A stretch of 64,000 bases of DNA from Stenotrophomonas lacuserhaii (GTDB lineage: Bacteria; Pseudomonadota; Gammaproteobacteria; Xanthomonadales; Xanthomonadaceae). The stretch is taken from assembly GCF_014836545.1 (NCBI RefSeq), contig NZ_JACSQS010000011.1:29790-93789 (forward strand), given 5' to 3'. The notes beneath the pieces are model-generated. The model did no database searches. It was given only the letters and a program-made list of their open reading frames with translations, and was not told the DNA's origin. The translations under genes and the position numbers were made by a program. This document shows, piece by piece, positions 1 to 9,275 of this stretch; within the stretch, counting starts at the first letter, position 1, and each line of letters opens with the position of its first letter.

Positions 1-2
1 CG

Positions 3-51
<49 letters not shown>

Positions 52-104
52 CCCACAAGCAGTCCTGCAGCTTGTGACGTTGCAGTTGCCGTTGCCCAAA
101 CACC

Positions 105-413
105 TCACGCAGCGCCGTGCAGGCTGTCCAAGGCGTCCAGCGCCGTGTCGAGCTTCACCGCGTGGGCGGCCAGCGGATGGTTGGGTTCGTCGGCGTGGCG
201 CTGCACGACATCGCGCAGGATCTGTGCGGCGATCAACACCGCCGCACGTTCGTCGCCACTGAAGCCAGCCAGCCGCGGAGCACCTTCGAGCAGGCGCATC
301 CAGTCACGCTGTGCACGATGCTCCACTTCGATGGTGCAGCGGCCGCTGCACGGCAAGCCGTCTTTTTCGATCGGCGTGACGGTGAGGCGGTAGCGGGTGG
401 AAGGGCTGGCCAT
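105..413 (-). CDS. DUF3861 family protein
   Basis: This is a 102-residue soluble protein that I place in the DUF3861 family from its opening (YRLTVTPIEKDGLPC), its length and a helical second half with a conserved spacing of Leu and Asp. The family has no established biochemical function. I start it at the ATG at 413, giving MASPSTRY; an upstream in-frame extension to 617 would add 68 residues of low-complexity Arg/Ala sequence and is not believable. No signal peptide or membrane segment is visible. It lies downstream of the HU-like gene on the same strand, but a strong terminator separates them, so it is probably transcribed alone. The family call is from pattern recognition only. Confidence 0.75.
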   Translation of the reverse strand: MASPSTRYRLTVTPIEKDGLPCSGRCTIEVEHRAQRDWMRLLEGAPRLAGFSGDERAAVLIAAQILRDVVQRHADEPNHPLAAHAVKLDTALDALDSLHGAA

Positions 414-610
414 GGCGGGCGTCCATTGGGGGATGCATCCACCATAGGGCTGCCACGCAGGGACTACGACCAGGCCGGCTGCACGCAGTGTTCCATTGTC
501 CCGCAGGCGGGCCGTTGCAACCGGCTGCGGCGCGTTGCAGGGCAGCGCCTGACGCGCGGCTGCGCGATATCGGCTGGCAACGGCACACTGTGTTGCGACC
601 CCCACGCGAG

Positions 611-651
611 GCCGCAAAAACGAACGGGACGGCCATCAGCCGTCCCGTTCG
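611..651 (-). terminator. Rho-independent terminator of the HU-like gene
   Basis: A perfect 13-base-pair stem (621-633 with 639-651) with a five-base loop is followed on the minus strand by a run of five T. It begins 29 bases after the stop of the HU-like gene. Confidence 0.85.
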
Positions 652-679
652 CGAGTTGAAACCCGGTATGCCTACGCGA

Positions 680-1078
680 TCAGAGCGCGGCGTCCTTGAG
701 CTTCTTCAGCGGGCGCACCTTGAGCTTGGTGGTGGCCGGCTTGGCGGCGAACCACTGCTCTTCCTTGGTGAAGGGGTTGATGCCCTTGCGCTTCGGCTTG
801 GCGGCGACGCTGACGGTGGTGATCTTCAGCAGGCCCGGCAAGGTGAAGCTGCCCGCGCCCTTCTTGTGCACCGAAGAGGCAACGGCGGTTTCCAGCGAGG
901 CCAGCACCGCGCGCACGTCCTTGGCGACCACGCCGGACGCTTCAGCGATGTGTGCAACCAGGCCGGACTTGGTCAGCACGTCCTTGATCGGCTTCGGCGC
1001 GGCCGGCTTGGCGGCTGCCTTGGTAGCGACTTTCTTTACTGCCTTCTTCGGGGCAGCCTTCTTAGCGGTCTTTGCCAT
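680..1078 (-). CDS. HU-like DNA-binding protein with Lys/Ala-rich N-terminal tail
   Basis: This 132-residue protein should bind DNA as a nucleoid-associated HU/IHF-type dimer. Residues about 1-28 are an Ala/Lys/Pro tail resembling the H1-like tails fused to HU in some proteobacteria and actinobacteria. Residues about 30-130 carry the HU fold, including helices around LVAHIAEASGVV and the beta-arm region GSFTLPGLLKI, with a basic end (KVRPLKKLKDAAL). Classical HU is about 90 residues, so the tail explains the extra length. The ATG at 1078 has the ribosome-binding site AGGAAA a few bases upstream; earlier in-frame starts reach into the promoter. It has its own promoter candidate and terminator, so it looks monocistronic. 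Confidence 0.88.
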   Translation of the reverse strand: MAKTAKKAAPKKAVKKVATKAAAKPAAPKPIKDVLTKSGLVAHIAEASGVVAKDVRAVLASLETAVASSVHKKGAGSFTLPGLLKITTVSVAAKPKRKGINPFTKEEQWFAAKPATTKLKVRPLKKLKDAAL

Positions 1079-1136
1079 GGTTTCCTGTTCCGTGAACGGT
1101 TGGTTGTTTGGTCGTGCCGACCCCGTCGGCAAGCGC

Positions 1137-1165
1137 AATGTAGGGCAACTACACCGCGCCGCCAA
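1137..1165 (-). promoter_or_regulatory. Sigma70-like promoter candidate for the HU-like gene
   Basis: Read on the minus strand, TTGGCG (1165-1160) and TACATT (1142-1137) are separated by 17 bases and lie about 60 bases upstream of the start codon. The hexamers are good but this is a motif match only. The rest of the 350-base stretch up to 1428 shows no gene, only the divergent upstream region of osmC. Confidence 0.45.
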
Positions 1166-1428
1166 TAGGTTATACGCGGAAAAGCCTGCTTTTTTCGCTG
1201 TCACTCGACCTTTGTCGGGGTCATGGCGCCCAGCTCGGCCGCGCTCGTTGCACTGAAGCCGTGGAATTGGAAGGGAAAAATCCGCTTTTCCGCCCGCGCC
1301 GGGGAATGCGCGAGCGGATGCTGGCCGTTCGTCGGCACGGCGTGCGCCATCGCGTCGCAGCAGAGCGACGCGACGCTAACGCGGGCCTGCGTACGGTAAG
1401 TCCCGAACTCAACCGAAGGAGCTGCACA

Positions 1429-1860
1429 ATGGGTATTTCACGCCGCGCCACCGCGCACTGGGAAGGTGACCTGAAGACCGGCAAGGGACAGTTGAGCACG
1501 CCGCAGAGCGGCCTGCTGGACAGCACCCGCTACGCCTTCAGCAGCCGCTTCGGTGATGAGAAGGGCACCAACCCGGAAGAACTGATCGCCGCCGCGCACG
1601 CCGGCTGCTTCACCATGGCGCTGTCGGCCAAGCTGACTGAAGCCGGCTTCCCGCCGGAGGCGTTGGACACCGAAGCCCAGGTCGACCTGTCGATGGAAGG
1701 CGGCCCGCAGCTTTCGCAGATCACGCTGAAGGTCAAGGCCAAGGTGCCGGGAATCGAGGCGGAGAAGTTCCGCGCCATCGCCGACGACGCCAAGCAGAAC
1801 TGCCCGGTGTCCAAGGCACTCAGCGCGGTACCGGTAACACTGGAAGCCACCCTGCTCTGA
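1429..1860 (+). CDS. osmC: OsmC family peroxiredoxin
   Basis: A 143-residue organic hydroperoxide reductase of the OsmC/Ohr superfamily. Members reduce organic peroxides with two cysteines, in the cytoplasm. Both expected cysteines are visible: one in the HAGCFTMAL segment (about residue 60) and one in NCPVSKALS (about residue 125). The opening RRATAHWEGDLKTGKG is typical of OsmC rather than Ohr. The ATG at 1429 has AAGGAG eight bases upstream, whereas the reading frame further upstream (to 1261) is Arg-rich and has no support. It stands alone, convergent with the PhzF genes across a SMAG-type hairpin that may terminate both sides. Confidence 0.93.
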   Translation: MGISRRATAHWEGDLKTGKGQLSTPQSGLLDSTRYAFSSRFGDEKGTNPEELIAAAHAGCFTMALSAKLTEAGFPPEALDTEAQVDLSMEGGPQLSQITLKVKAKVPGIEAEKFRAIADDAKQNCPVSKALSAVPVTLEATLL

Positions 1861-1873
1861 CGTAGCAGACGCG

Positions 1874-1898
1874 GTAGGGACGGCCGCTGGCCGTCCCG
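1874..1898. repeat. SMAG-like GTAG hairpin between osmC and a phzF-like gene
   Basis: GTAG (1874-1877) overlaps the start of a stem of nine bases (1877-1885) pairing with 1889-1897 across a three-base loop. This matches the GTAG-headed short palindromes of S. maltophilia. It lies between two convergent genes and may work as a bidirectional terminator, although the T run is short. Confidence 0.7.
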
Positions 1899-1905
1899 TT
1901 TCCGC

Positions 1906-2781
1906 CTACCAATCAATCGTGCCGCGGATGATCGTCTGCACCTGGCCACCGGACCACACTTCGCCTTCTGCATCCACATGCAGGTGCAGGCGTGCGTCGT
2001 GGCCGACCTCCCGGCCTTGGCTGACCACATAGTCACGACGTCCGCCGGGCAGTGCACCGCGATCGTCCAGCCATGCCGCCAGCACCGCGTTGGCCGCACC
2101 GGAGGCAGCATCCTCGAAGCGCCTGCCGTTGCCGACGAAGGCACGCACGGCCAGATCCCAGGGCTGTTCGCTGCAGCGCGCATACGCGAACACCCCCATG
2201 CTGTCAGTGGACTCCGCCAGTGCCGCAACCGCGTTCCAGTCGGGCTGCAGCGCGCGCAGCGTTGTTTCGTCCGTCAACTCGACCACCCACCAGCTGCGCC
2301 CGCCCTGCATGCGGGCGGGCGGGAGGGTGCCCAGTGGCCATCCCTGCAGGGCGCTGGTCAGCCGCGGATCGGTGGGCTCGGCGACCTCGGCGACCGAAGC
2401 GCGCGGCGTACGGATGGCGATCGTGCGGTGCAGGCCATCGCCTTCCACGCGCAGCGGCAGCATCCCCGCAATCCCCTCCTGCACCAGCAGCCCGTCGACC
2501 GGCACGGCCAGTGCCGCTTCCAGCACCGCATGTGCGGTGCCGATACTGGGGTGGCCAGCGAACGGGACTTCCTTCTGCGGGCTGAACATCCGCAGGCGAT
2601 AACTGCCTGCTGCATCCTCCGGAGGGAACACGAAGGTGGTCTCCGGCAGCCGGGTCCAGCGGGCGATGGCCTGCATGCTGGCGTCGTCCAGGCCCTGCGC
2701 ATCGAGCACCACGGCAAGCGGATTGCCGGCGCCCGGCGAAGGCGAAAATACGTCCAGCTGCAGGAAACGGCGGGTGGTCAT
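1906..2781 (-). CDS. PhzF family protein, copy A (isomerase-like)
   Basis: A 291-residue cytoplasmic protein with the double-barrel fold shared by PhzF and diaminopimelate epimerase. The family isomerises small acids such as the phenazine precursor DHHA, but most members have no known substrate. The acidic residue of the PhzF active site is at E47 (LPETTF) and the histidine at H77 (AGHPS). The late motif, EDPVTGSA in the next gene, reads EDAASGAA here, so the Asp is kept but the position of the catalytic Ser is Ala. The ATG at 2781 starts the usual RFLQLDVFSP opening. It follows copy B after 29 bases on the same strand, so the two look like a tandem duplication in one operon. Confidence 0.88.
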   Translation of the reverse strand: MTTRRFLQLDVFSPSPGAGNPLAVVLDAQGLDDASMQAIARWTRLPETTFVFPPEDAAGSYRLRMFSPQKEVPFAGHPSIGTAHAVLEAALAVPVDGLLVQEGIAGMLPLRVEGDGLHRTIAIRTPRASVAEVAEPTDPRLTSALQGWPLGTLPPARMQGGRSWWVVELTDETTLRALQPDWNAVAALAESTDSMGVFAYARCSEQPWDLAVRAFVGNGRRFEDAASGAANAVLAAWLDDRGALPGGRRDYVVSQGREVGHDARLHLHVDAEGEVWSGGQVQTIIRGTIDW

Positions 2782-2810
2782 CGGCGGGCTCCGTAACGGG
2801 GTCGCGCAGC

Positions 2811-3683
2811 TTACCAGTGCACCGTGCCCTCGATGACCGGCTGCACCTGCCCGCCGATCCATGCCACCCCAGCGTCGTCCACGTACAGGTGCACACGGCC
2901 GTCGCGACCGACCTCGCGGCCCTGGCTGGCGATGTAACGGCCATCGCGGCCGGGCAACTGGCGGCGTTGGGCCAGCACGCTGGCAATCAGTGCATTGGCG
3001 CTGCCGGTCACCGGGTCTTCGGGCACGTTCACCGCATCGCCAGGACAGAACGCGCGCACCACCAGGTCGTGGCCGTCAGCGTGCTCCGGCGCGTATATCG
3101 CCACGCCCGTGGCCTCGGTGGCGTTGGTCCAGTCGCGCAGCTCGCCCATGTCCGGCCGCAGGCCACGCACCGCAGCGGCATCGCGCGCAGCCAGCAGCCA
3201 CCAGCGCGGACCGTTGTCCCACAGTTCCGCGGTCTGCGCCGGTCCGCCCAGGGCGTGCAGGCTGGCCGGCAGCTCACCGGGATCCACCACGCAGCGGCGG
3301 GCGGTGGGGCTGGCCAGGTGGACGGTCGGCGCCGTGTGTGGGCCCTCCACCCGCACCGGCAGCAAGCCGGCCGCGCACTGCTGCAGCAGCGCGCCATTGC
3401 GCGGAATCGCCAGGCCGCCGGTCACCGCCGCCCAGGCCGCACCCACGCTGGGGTGGCCGGCGAAGGGCAGCTCGCTGGCGGGGGTGAAGATGCGGATGTG
3501 GTAATCCGCACCCGGCGCGGTGGGGGCCACGAAGAACACCGTCTCGGACAGGTTCAGCCACGCGGCGAGGGCCTGCATGGCCCCGGGGGACAGGTTGTCG
3601 GCGTCGAACACCACCCCCAGCGGGTTGCCGGTGCCGGGGCGGGGGGCGAAGACATCAAGCTGAAGGTAGCGGTGAGCGGTCAT
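2811..3683 (-). CDS. PhzF family protein, copy B (isomerase-like)
   Basis: A 290-residue PhzF-fold protein and the first gene of a two-gene operon with copy A. All four residues usually named for PhzF catalysis can be placed: E47 in LSETVF, H77 in AGHPS, and the Asp and Ser of EDPVTGSA near residue 220. The C-terminal SQGREVGRDGRVHL segment is also family-typical. No phenazine genes are nearby, so a phenazine role is not supported. The ATG at 3683 is chosen because the long open frame upstream is the antisense of lysAC. It is divergent from lysAC with only 75 bases between the two starts. Confidence 0.88.
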   Translation of the reverse strand: MTAHRYLQLDVFAPRPGTGNPLGVVFDADNLSPGAMQALAAWLNLSETVFFVAPTAPGADYHIRIFTPASELPFAGHPSVGAAWAAVTGGLAIPRNGALLQQCAAGLLPVRVEGPHTAPTVHLASPTARRCVVDPGELPASLHALGGPAQTAELWDNGPRWWLLAARDAAAVRGLRPDMGELRDWTNATEATGVAIYAPEHADGHDLVVRAFCPGDAVNVPEDPVTGSANALIASVLAQRRQLPGRDGRYIASQGREVGRDGRVHLYVDDAGVAWIGGQVQPVIEGTVHW

Positions 3684-3758
3684 GGGCGGCGTCTTGGGCT
3701 TAGAATCGGGGGTTCCGCTCCTTGCGGGCGGCCTCCCCACCATAACCAGAATACTTAC

Positions 3759-6353
3759 ATGCCAGTTTCTTCCCCTGTCGATCGCTGGATCGTCCTCAAG
3801 TTCGGCGGCACTTCGGTGTCGCGTCGCCATCGCTGGGACACGATCGGGAAACTGGCGAAAAAACGTGCGGAAGAGACCGGCTCGCGCGTGCTGGTGGTGG
3901 TCTCGGCGCTGTCCGGGGTGACCAACGAACTGACCGCCATCGCCGATGGCGCGGCCGACAGCCGTGAGCGCGTGGCCGCGCTGGTCGAACGCCACCAGGC
4001 CTTCCTGGACGAACTGGAGCTGCCGCGCGCGGTGCTGGCCGAGCGCCTGGCGGCGCTGCAGGCGCTGCTCGACGATGCGCGCGGTGCTGGCCGCACGCTG
4101 GACTGGCAGGCCGAAGTGCTGGGCCAGGGCGAACTGCTGTCGTCCAGCATCGGTGCCGCCTACCTGCACCAGAACGGCCTGGACATGGGCTGGATGGATG
4201 CGCGGCAGTGGCTGGATGCGCTGCCGCCGCTGCCCAACCAGAGCCCGTGGTCGCAGCGCCTTTCGGTGAACTGCCAGTGGAAATCCGATGACGCGTGGGC
4301 GCAGCGCTTCCGTGCGCAGCCGACCCGCCTGCTGATCACCCAGGGCTTCATCGCGCGCCACGCCGACGGCGGCACCGCGATCCTCGGCCGGGGCGGTTCG
4401 GATACCTCGGCGGCGTACTTCGGTGCGCTGCTCGGCGCCAGCCGCGTGGAGATCTGGACCGACGTCCCCGGCATGTTCAGCGCCAATCCGAAGGATGTGC
4501 CCGACGCCCGCCTGCTGACCCGGCTGGACTATTACGAAGCGCAGGAAATCGCCACCACCGGCGCCAAGGTGCTGCATCCGCGCTCGATCAAGCCGTGCCG
4601 CGATGCCGGCGTGCCGATGGCCATCCTGGATACCGAGCGCCCCGAACTGCCGGGTACCAGCATCGACGGCAGCGCCGCGCCGGTGCCGGGGGTGAAGGCG
4701 ATCAGCCGCCGCAACGGCATCGTGCTGGTGTCGATGGAAGGCATCGGCATGTGGCAGCAGGTTGGCTTCCTGGCCGATGTGTTCGGCCTGTTCAAGAAGC
4801 ATGGGCTGTCGGTGGACCTGATCGGTTCGGCCGAAACCAACGTGACCGTGTCGCTGGATCCGTCCGAGAACCTGGTCAATACCGATGTGTTGTCAGCGCT
4901 GTCGGCCGACCTGTCGCAGATCTGCAAGGTCAAGATCATCGTGCCCTGCGCGGCGATCACCCTGGTCGGCCGCGGCATGCGCTCGCTGCTGCACAAGCTG
5001 TCGGATGTGTGGGCGACGTTCGGCCGCGAGCGCGTGCACATGATTTCGCAGTCGTCCAACGACCTCAACCTGACCTTCGTCATCGATGAGGCCGACGCCG
5101 ACGGGCTGCTGCCGATCCTGCACGCCGAGCTGATCGACAGCGGTGCCATGCCGGTGGAAGAAACGGCGGTGTTCGGTCCGCGCTGGCGCGAGATCGCCGG
5201 CACCGTGCGCCCGCGCGGCACGCCGTGGTGGCGGGGCCAGCGTGCGCACCTGCTGCAGTTGGCCGAAGCCGGCACACCGCGCTATGTCTACCATCTGCCC
5301 ACGGTGCGCGCCCGCGCCCGCGCACTGGCCGCGATCACCCCGATCGACCAGCGTTATTACGCGATCAAGGCCAACAGCCATCCTGCCATCCTGGAAACGC
5401 TGGAAGCGGAGGGCTTCGGTCTGGAGTGTGTATCCCACGGTGAGCTGAAGCACGTGTTCAACGTGCTGCCGGGACTGTCGCCCCGGCGCGTGCTGTTCAC
5501 CCCCAGCTTCTGCCCGCGCGAGGAATTCGAAGCGGCGTTCGCGCTCGGTGTTACCGTCACCGTGGACAACGTGGAAGCCCTGCAGCGCTGGCCGGACCTG
5601 TTCCGCAACCGTGAACTGTGGCTGCGCGTGGACCTGGGTCGTGGCGAAGGCCACCACGCCAAGGTGCGCACTGGCGGCAAGGAATCCAAGTTCGGCCTGC
5701 CGATGGCACGCGTGGATGAGTTCGTGCGCGTGGCCACCGAGCTGGGCACCACCATCGTCGGCCTGCACGCTCACCTGGGCAGCGGCGTGGAAACGGCGCA
5801 GCACTGGCGCCTGATGTGCGATGAACTGGCCGGTTTCGCCCGCCGCATCGGCACCGTGCAGACCATCGACATCGGCGGCGGCATGCCGATTCCGTACAGC
5901 GAGGAAGACGAGCCGTTCGATCTGGAGGCCTGGGCCGAAGGCCTGGCCGAGGTCAAGGCGGTGCATCCAGCCTTCCGCCTGGCGATCGAACCGGGCCGTT
6001 ATCTTGTGGCCGAATCGGGCGTACTGCTGACCCGCTGCACCCAGGTGGTGGAGAAGGAAGGCGTGCGCCGCGTCGGCCTGGATGCCGGCATGAACACGCT
6101 GATCCGTCCGGCGCTGTACGACGCTTGGCATGACATCGAAAACCTGAGCCGGCAGGGCGGCTACGCCGAAGCCGCGTTCGACGTGGTCGGGCCGATCTGC
6201 GAGTCCAGCGATGTGTTCGGCAAGCGCCGCAAGCTGCCGGCGACCACCGCACCGGATGATGTGATGGTGGTGGCCGACGCCGGTGCCTACGGCTACGTGA
6301 TGGCCAGTACCTACAACCAGCGTGCGATGCCGCGCGAGGACATCCTGGAATGA
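3759..6353 (+). CDS. lysA: Bifunctional aspartate kinase / diaminopimelate decarboxylase
   Basis: An 864-residue fusion carrying the first and last enzymes of lysine synthesis. Residues 1-460 are aspartate kinase: the KFGGTS motif is at 14-19, followed by the LGRGGSDTSA nucleotide segment and ACT regulatory domains (from about VSMEGIGMWQQVG). Residues about 475-864 are the PLP-dependent, fold-III decarboxylase: the PLP lysine is K537 in YYAIKAN, followed by GLHAHLGSG, DIGGGMP, EPGRY and CESSD. The kinase phosphorylates aspartate and the decarboxylase converts meso-diaminopimelate to lysine. Because the ACT domains are kept, feedback inhibition is likely. The fusion is known from Xanthomonas and relatives. 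The start at 3759 gives MPVSSPVDRW just before the kinase motif. Confidence 0.97.
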   Translation: MPVSSPVDRWIVLKFGGTSVSRRHRWDTIGKLAKKRAEETGSRVLVVVSALSGVTNELTAIADGAADSRERVAALVERHQAFLDELELPRAVLAERLAALQALLDDARGAGRTLDWQAEVLGQGELLSSSIGAAYLHQNGLDMGWMDARQWLDALPPLPNQSPWSQRLSVNCQWKSDDAWAQRFRAQPTRLLITQGFIARHADGGTAILGRGGSDTSAAYFGALLGASRVEIWTDVPGMFSANPKDVPDARLLTRLDYYEAQEIATTGAKVLHPRSIKPCRDAGVPMAILDTERPELPGTSIDGSAAPVPGVKAISRRNGIVLVSMEGIGMWQQVGFLADVFGLFKKHGLSVDLIGSAETNVTVSLDPSENLVNTDVLSALSADLSQICKVKIIVPCAAITLVGRGMRSLLHKLSDVWATFGRERVHMISQSSNDLNLTFVIDEADADGLLPILHAELIDSGAMPVEETAVFGPRWREIAGTVRPRGTPWWRGQRAHLLQLAEAGTPRYVYHLPTVRARARALAAITPIDQRYYAIKANSHPAILETLEAEGFGLECVSHGELKHVFNVLPGLSPRRVLFTPSFCPREEFEAAFALGVTVTVDNVEALQRWPDLFRNRELWLRVDLGRGEGHHAKVRTGGKESKFGLPMARVDEFVRVATELGTTIVGLHAHLGSGVETAQHWRLMCDELAGFARRIGTVQTIDIGGGMPIPYSEEDEPFDLEAWAEGLAEVKAVHPAFRLAIEPGRYLVAESGVLLTRCTQVVEKEGVRRVGLDAGMNTLIRPALYDAWHDIENLSRQGGYAEAAFDVVGPICESSDVFGKRRKLPATTAPDDVMVVADAGAYGYVMASTYNQRAMPREDILE

Positions 6354-6451
6354 GGACCGCTTTCTCCGCGCTGGCGCACAGCGCCGTGCATCACCCGCCT
6401 GCCAACACCGCCTGCGTGCCTGCACGCAAACGTGCCTGATCCGGATACCCC

Positions 6452-7804
6452 ATGACTGCTTTCGATAAACACCAGGTTGCCTGCTTCCGCTTCGTGCGCT
6501 GCGATTTCGCAGCCGACACCGGCGTGGCGCGCCTGGTCTACGCCTTCGACCACGGCCCGGAGATGGTGGAAACCATCACCGTGCCCGGCGCCCCGTTCAA
6601 TCTGTCGCCGGAACGCGCTGCGGCCGTGCAACGCGCGCTGCAGCTGCTGCACCTGATCGCCGGGGTGAGTTACTACAAGGCGGGCGTGCCGGACACGGTG
6701 GCCATCGAGGGCTACGCGATCGACGCGGAAACCGCAGCGCTGGTGGAAAGCATCTACCTGCACGGACTCGGCGAGTTCGCCTACCGCAACGGCCTGAACC
6801 TGCGCGGGCGCTTCCGCCTGCCGGTGGCCGGCGAGGTCTCGCCGGCGCCGACGCTCGGCCTGCAGTCCCATGCGCTGGTGGCTATCGGCGGCGGCAAGGA
6901 TTCGCTGGTCAGCATCGAAGCGCTGCGCCGTGCCGGCGTGGAGGAGACGGTCACCTGGATCGGGGGTTCGCAGTTGATCCGCGCCTGCGCGGAGCGTACC
7001 GGCCTGCCGATCCTCAACCTCGGCCGCGCGCTGGCACCGGAACTGTTCGAGCTCAACCGCCAAGGTGCCTGGAACGGGCACATCCCGGTGACTGCGGTGA
7101 ACTCGGCCATCATGGTGCTGGCCGCGCTGCTGCAGGGCGTGGACCAGGTGGTGTTTTCCAATGAACGTTCGGCCAGCTATGGCAGCCAGATCCCCGGCAC
7201 CGGCGAGGTCAACCATCAGTGGTCCAAGGGCTGGGCGTTTGAACAGGCCTTCGGCCGCCACGTGCAGCGCTACGTCGCCGCCGACCTGCAGTATTACTCG
7301 CTGCTGCGGCCGATGTCCGAGCTGGCCGTGGCGCGGCAGTTCGCCAAGACCGATTTCTACGACGCGCATTTCTCCAGCTGCAACCGCAACTTCCACATCC
7401 TTGGCGAGCGCCCGGTGAACCGCTGGTGTGGCGTATGCCCGAAGTGCCACTTCGTGTTCCTGGCGCTCGCACCGTTCATGTCCAAGGCGCGGCTGGTGCG
7501 CATCTTCGGCCGCAACCTGCTGGATGACCTGGACCAGGCCGGTGGCTTCGATGCCCTGCTGGAATTCCAGGACCACAAGCCGTTTGAATGCGTGGGCGAG
7601 GGCAAGGAGTCGCGCGCGGCAATGGCCACCCTGGCCACCCGTCCGGACTGGAAGGAAGACGCGCTGGTGAAGCGCTTCTGCAACGAGATCCTGCCGCAGC
7701 TGGATCTGGCCGAGCTGGCGCTGGAGCCGATGCTGGAACTGCAGGGCGAGCATCGCATCCCGGCCGGGTTGTGGGAGCGGGTGCGTGAAGATTTCGCAGC
7801 TTGA
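6452..7804 (+). CDS. murL: UDP-MurNAc-L-Ala-L-Glu epimerase MurL
   Basis: A 450-residue cytoplasmic enzyme that, with MurD2, supplies D-glutamate to peptidoglycan. MurD2 adds L-Glu to UDP-MurNAc-L-Ala and MurL then inverts it using ATP. This route was described in Xanthomonas, where MurI is absent. The ATP-pyrophosphatase-like loop GGGKDS is at residues 146-151, and a cysteine-rich segment (CGVCPKCHF, following the CNRNFH motif) lies near residues 330-345. It is followed by murD2 with a 20-base overlap, which strongly supports the call. The ATG at 6452 lies 98 bases after lysAC, so the three genes may share transcription. Confidence 0.93.
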   Translation: MTAFDKHQVACFRFVRCDFAADTGVARLVYAFDHGPEMVETITVPGAPFNLSPERAAAVQRALQLLHLIAGVSYYKAGVPDTVAIEGYAIDAETAALVESIYLHGLGEFAYRNGLNLRGRFRLPVAGEVSPAPTLGLQSHALVAIGGGKDSLVSIEALRRAGVEETVTWIGGSQLIRACAERTGLPILNLGRALAPELFELNRQGAWNGHIPVTAVNSAIMVLAALLQGVDQVVFSNERSASYGSQIPGTGEVNHQWSKGWAFEQAFGRHVQRYVAADLQYYSLLRPMSELAVARQFAKTDFYDAHFSSCNRNFHILGERPVNRWCGVCPKCHFVFLALAPFMSKARLVRIFGRNLLDDLDQAGGFDALLEFQDHKPFECVGEGKESRAAMATLATRPDWKEDALVKRFCNEILPQLDLAELALEPMLELQGEHRIPAGLWERVREDFAA

Positions 7805-9191
7805 GGGAAGGCGGGTCGCCTTGTGGGGCTGGGGCCGTGAGGGACGTGCGGCGCATGCGGTACTGCGCGCGCGATTGCCGGCGCTGCCGCTGACCCTGTT
7901 CTGCCCGGCCGCCGAAGTGGATGCGGCGCGGGCACAGGCCGGCGGCACGCTGGATGTCCGCGGAGAGCCCAGCGCGGAGCTGCTGGCCGGCTTCGACGTG
8001 GTGATCAAATCGCCCGGCATCAGCCCGTACCTGCCGGTGGCACAGGCCGCACTGGCGCAGGGCACGCAGTTCATCGGCGGCACCGCGCTGTGGTTCGCCG
8101 AACATGCGGCGGACGATGGCACGGTAGGCAACGCGATCTGCATCACCGGCACCAAGGGCAAGAGCACGACGACTTCGCTGCTGGCGCACCTGTTGCGCGC
8201 TGCGGGGCATCGCACCGGCCTGGTGGGTAACATCGGGCTGCCGCTGCTGGAGGTGCTGGATCCGCAGCCGGCACCGGATTACTGGGCAGTGGAACTGTCC
8301 AGTTACCAGACTCGCGAGGTCGCCCGCAGCGGGGCGCACCCGCAGGTCGCGGTGGTGCTGAACCTCTTCCCGGAGCACCTGGACTGGCATGGCAGCCAAC
8401 AGCGCTACATCCAGGACAAGCTGGCGCTGGTCACCGAAGGCGCGCCGCGCATCGCGGTGCTCAACGCGGCTGATCCGCACCTTGCTGCACTGTCCCTGCC
8501 GGACAGCGAGGTGATCTGGTTCAACCAGCCGAGCGGCTGGCACATGCGCGGCGACATCGTGCACCGCGGCGGACAGCCGGTGTTCGACAGCAGCGATACG
8601 CCGCTGCCGGGGCGGCACAACCGCGGCAACCTGTGCGCCGTGCTGGCGGCCATCGAGGCGCTGGGGCTGGACGCGGTGGCGCTGGCGCCGGCGGTGCAGT
8701 CGTTCCGGCCGCTGCCCAACCGGCTGCAGCGCATCGGCGCGCGCGAGGGCGTGGTCTACGTCAACGATTCGATCAGCACCACCCCGCACGCAAGCCTGGC
8801 CGCGCTGGACTGTTTTGCCGGGCAGCGCATCGCGCTGCTGGTGGGCGGGCACGACCGCGGGCTGGACTGGAGTGACTTCGTCCAGCACATGGCACACGAC
8901 CAACCGCCGCTGGAGATCATCACCATGGGCGCCAACGGGCCGCGCATCAACGCGTTGCTGCAGCCGCTGGCCGAGGCCGGCCGCTTCGGCCTGCACGCCG
9001 CCCAGGACCTTGCCGAGGCGATGACGCTGGCACGCGCTGCACTCGGCGATGCGGGCGGGGTGGTGCTGCTGTCACCCGGCGCACCCAGCTATGGCGTGTA
9101 CCGCGATTACGTCGCCCGTGGCCGTCACTTCGCCGAGCTGGCGGGTTTCGACCCGGACCTGATCAGCGCCATTCCCGGCATCGGCCTGTAA
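7785..9191 (+). CDS. murD2: UDP-N-acetylmuramoyl-L-alanine--L-glutamate ligase MurD2
   Basis: A 468-residue Mur ligase that attaches L-Glu to UDP-MurNAc-L-Ala in the cytoplasm. The ATP loop GTKGKST lies at residues 122-128. An N-terminal Rossmann-type domain ([13 protein letters not shown]) precedes it and the C-terminal domain has the family HDRGLDW segment. Translation starts at a GTG at 7785 inside the end of murL (20-base overlap), which gives [10 protein letters not shown]; this is typical of translational coupling. The stop codon at 9189-9191 overlaps the left end of a perfect 37-base-pair palindrome. Ordinary MurD (D-Glu adding) is similar in sequence, so the L-Glu specificity rests on the MurL neighbour. 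Confidence 0.93.
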   Translation: MKISQLEGRRVALWGWGREGRAAHAVLRARLPALPLTLFCPAAEVDAARAQAGGTLDVRGEPSAELLAGFDVVIKSPGISPYLPVAQAALAQGTQFIGGTALWFAEHAADDGTVGNAICITGTKGKSTTTSLLAHLLRAAGHRTGLVGNIGLPLLEVLDPQPAPDYWAVELSSYQTREVARSGAHPQVAVVLNLFPEHLDWHGSQQRYIQDKLALVTEGAPRIAVLNAADPHLAALSLPDSEVIWFNQPSGWHMRGDIVHRGGQPVFDSSDTPLPGRHNRGNLCAVLAAIEALGLDAVALAPAVQSFRPLPNRLQRIGAREGVVYVNDSISTTPHASLAALDCFAGQRIALLVGGHDRGLDWSDFVQHMAHDQPPLEIITMGANGPRINALLQPLAEAGRFGLHAAQDLAEAMTLARAALGDAGGVVLLSPGAPSYGVYRDYVARGRHFAELAGFDPDLISAIPGIGL

Positions 9192-9270
9192 AAAAGGGGA
9201 CGGAGGGGATTAAGTCGCAATTGGCCGCCTTGTGGCCAATTGCGACTTAATCCCCTCCGTCCCCTTTTTT
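9190..9270. repeat. Perfect 37-bp palindrome between murD2 and ispB
   Basis: The left arm 9190-9226 pairs perfectly with 9234-9270 across a seven-base loop. The arms start with A6 GGGG ACGGAGGGG and end with T6, so each strand reads as a hairpin followed by T. It can serve as a bidirectional terminator for murD2 and ispB. The same outer core recurs at 15421-15472, so it is a dispersed element. Confidence 0.95.
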
Positions 9271-9275
9271 GAACG

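Noticed and set aside
2811-3683. PhzF-like genes as part of a phenazine cluster
   Set aside because: No other phenazine genes lie nearby and the family is broad.
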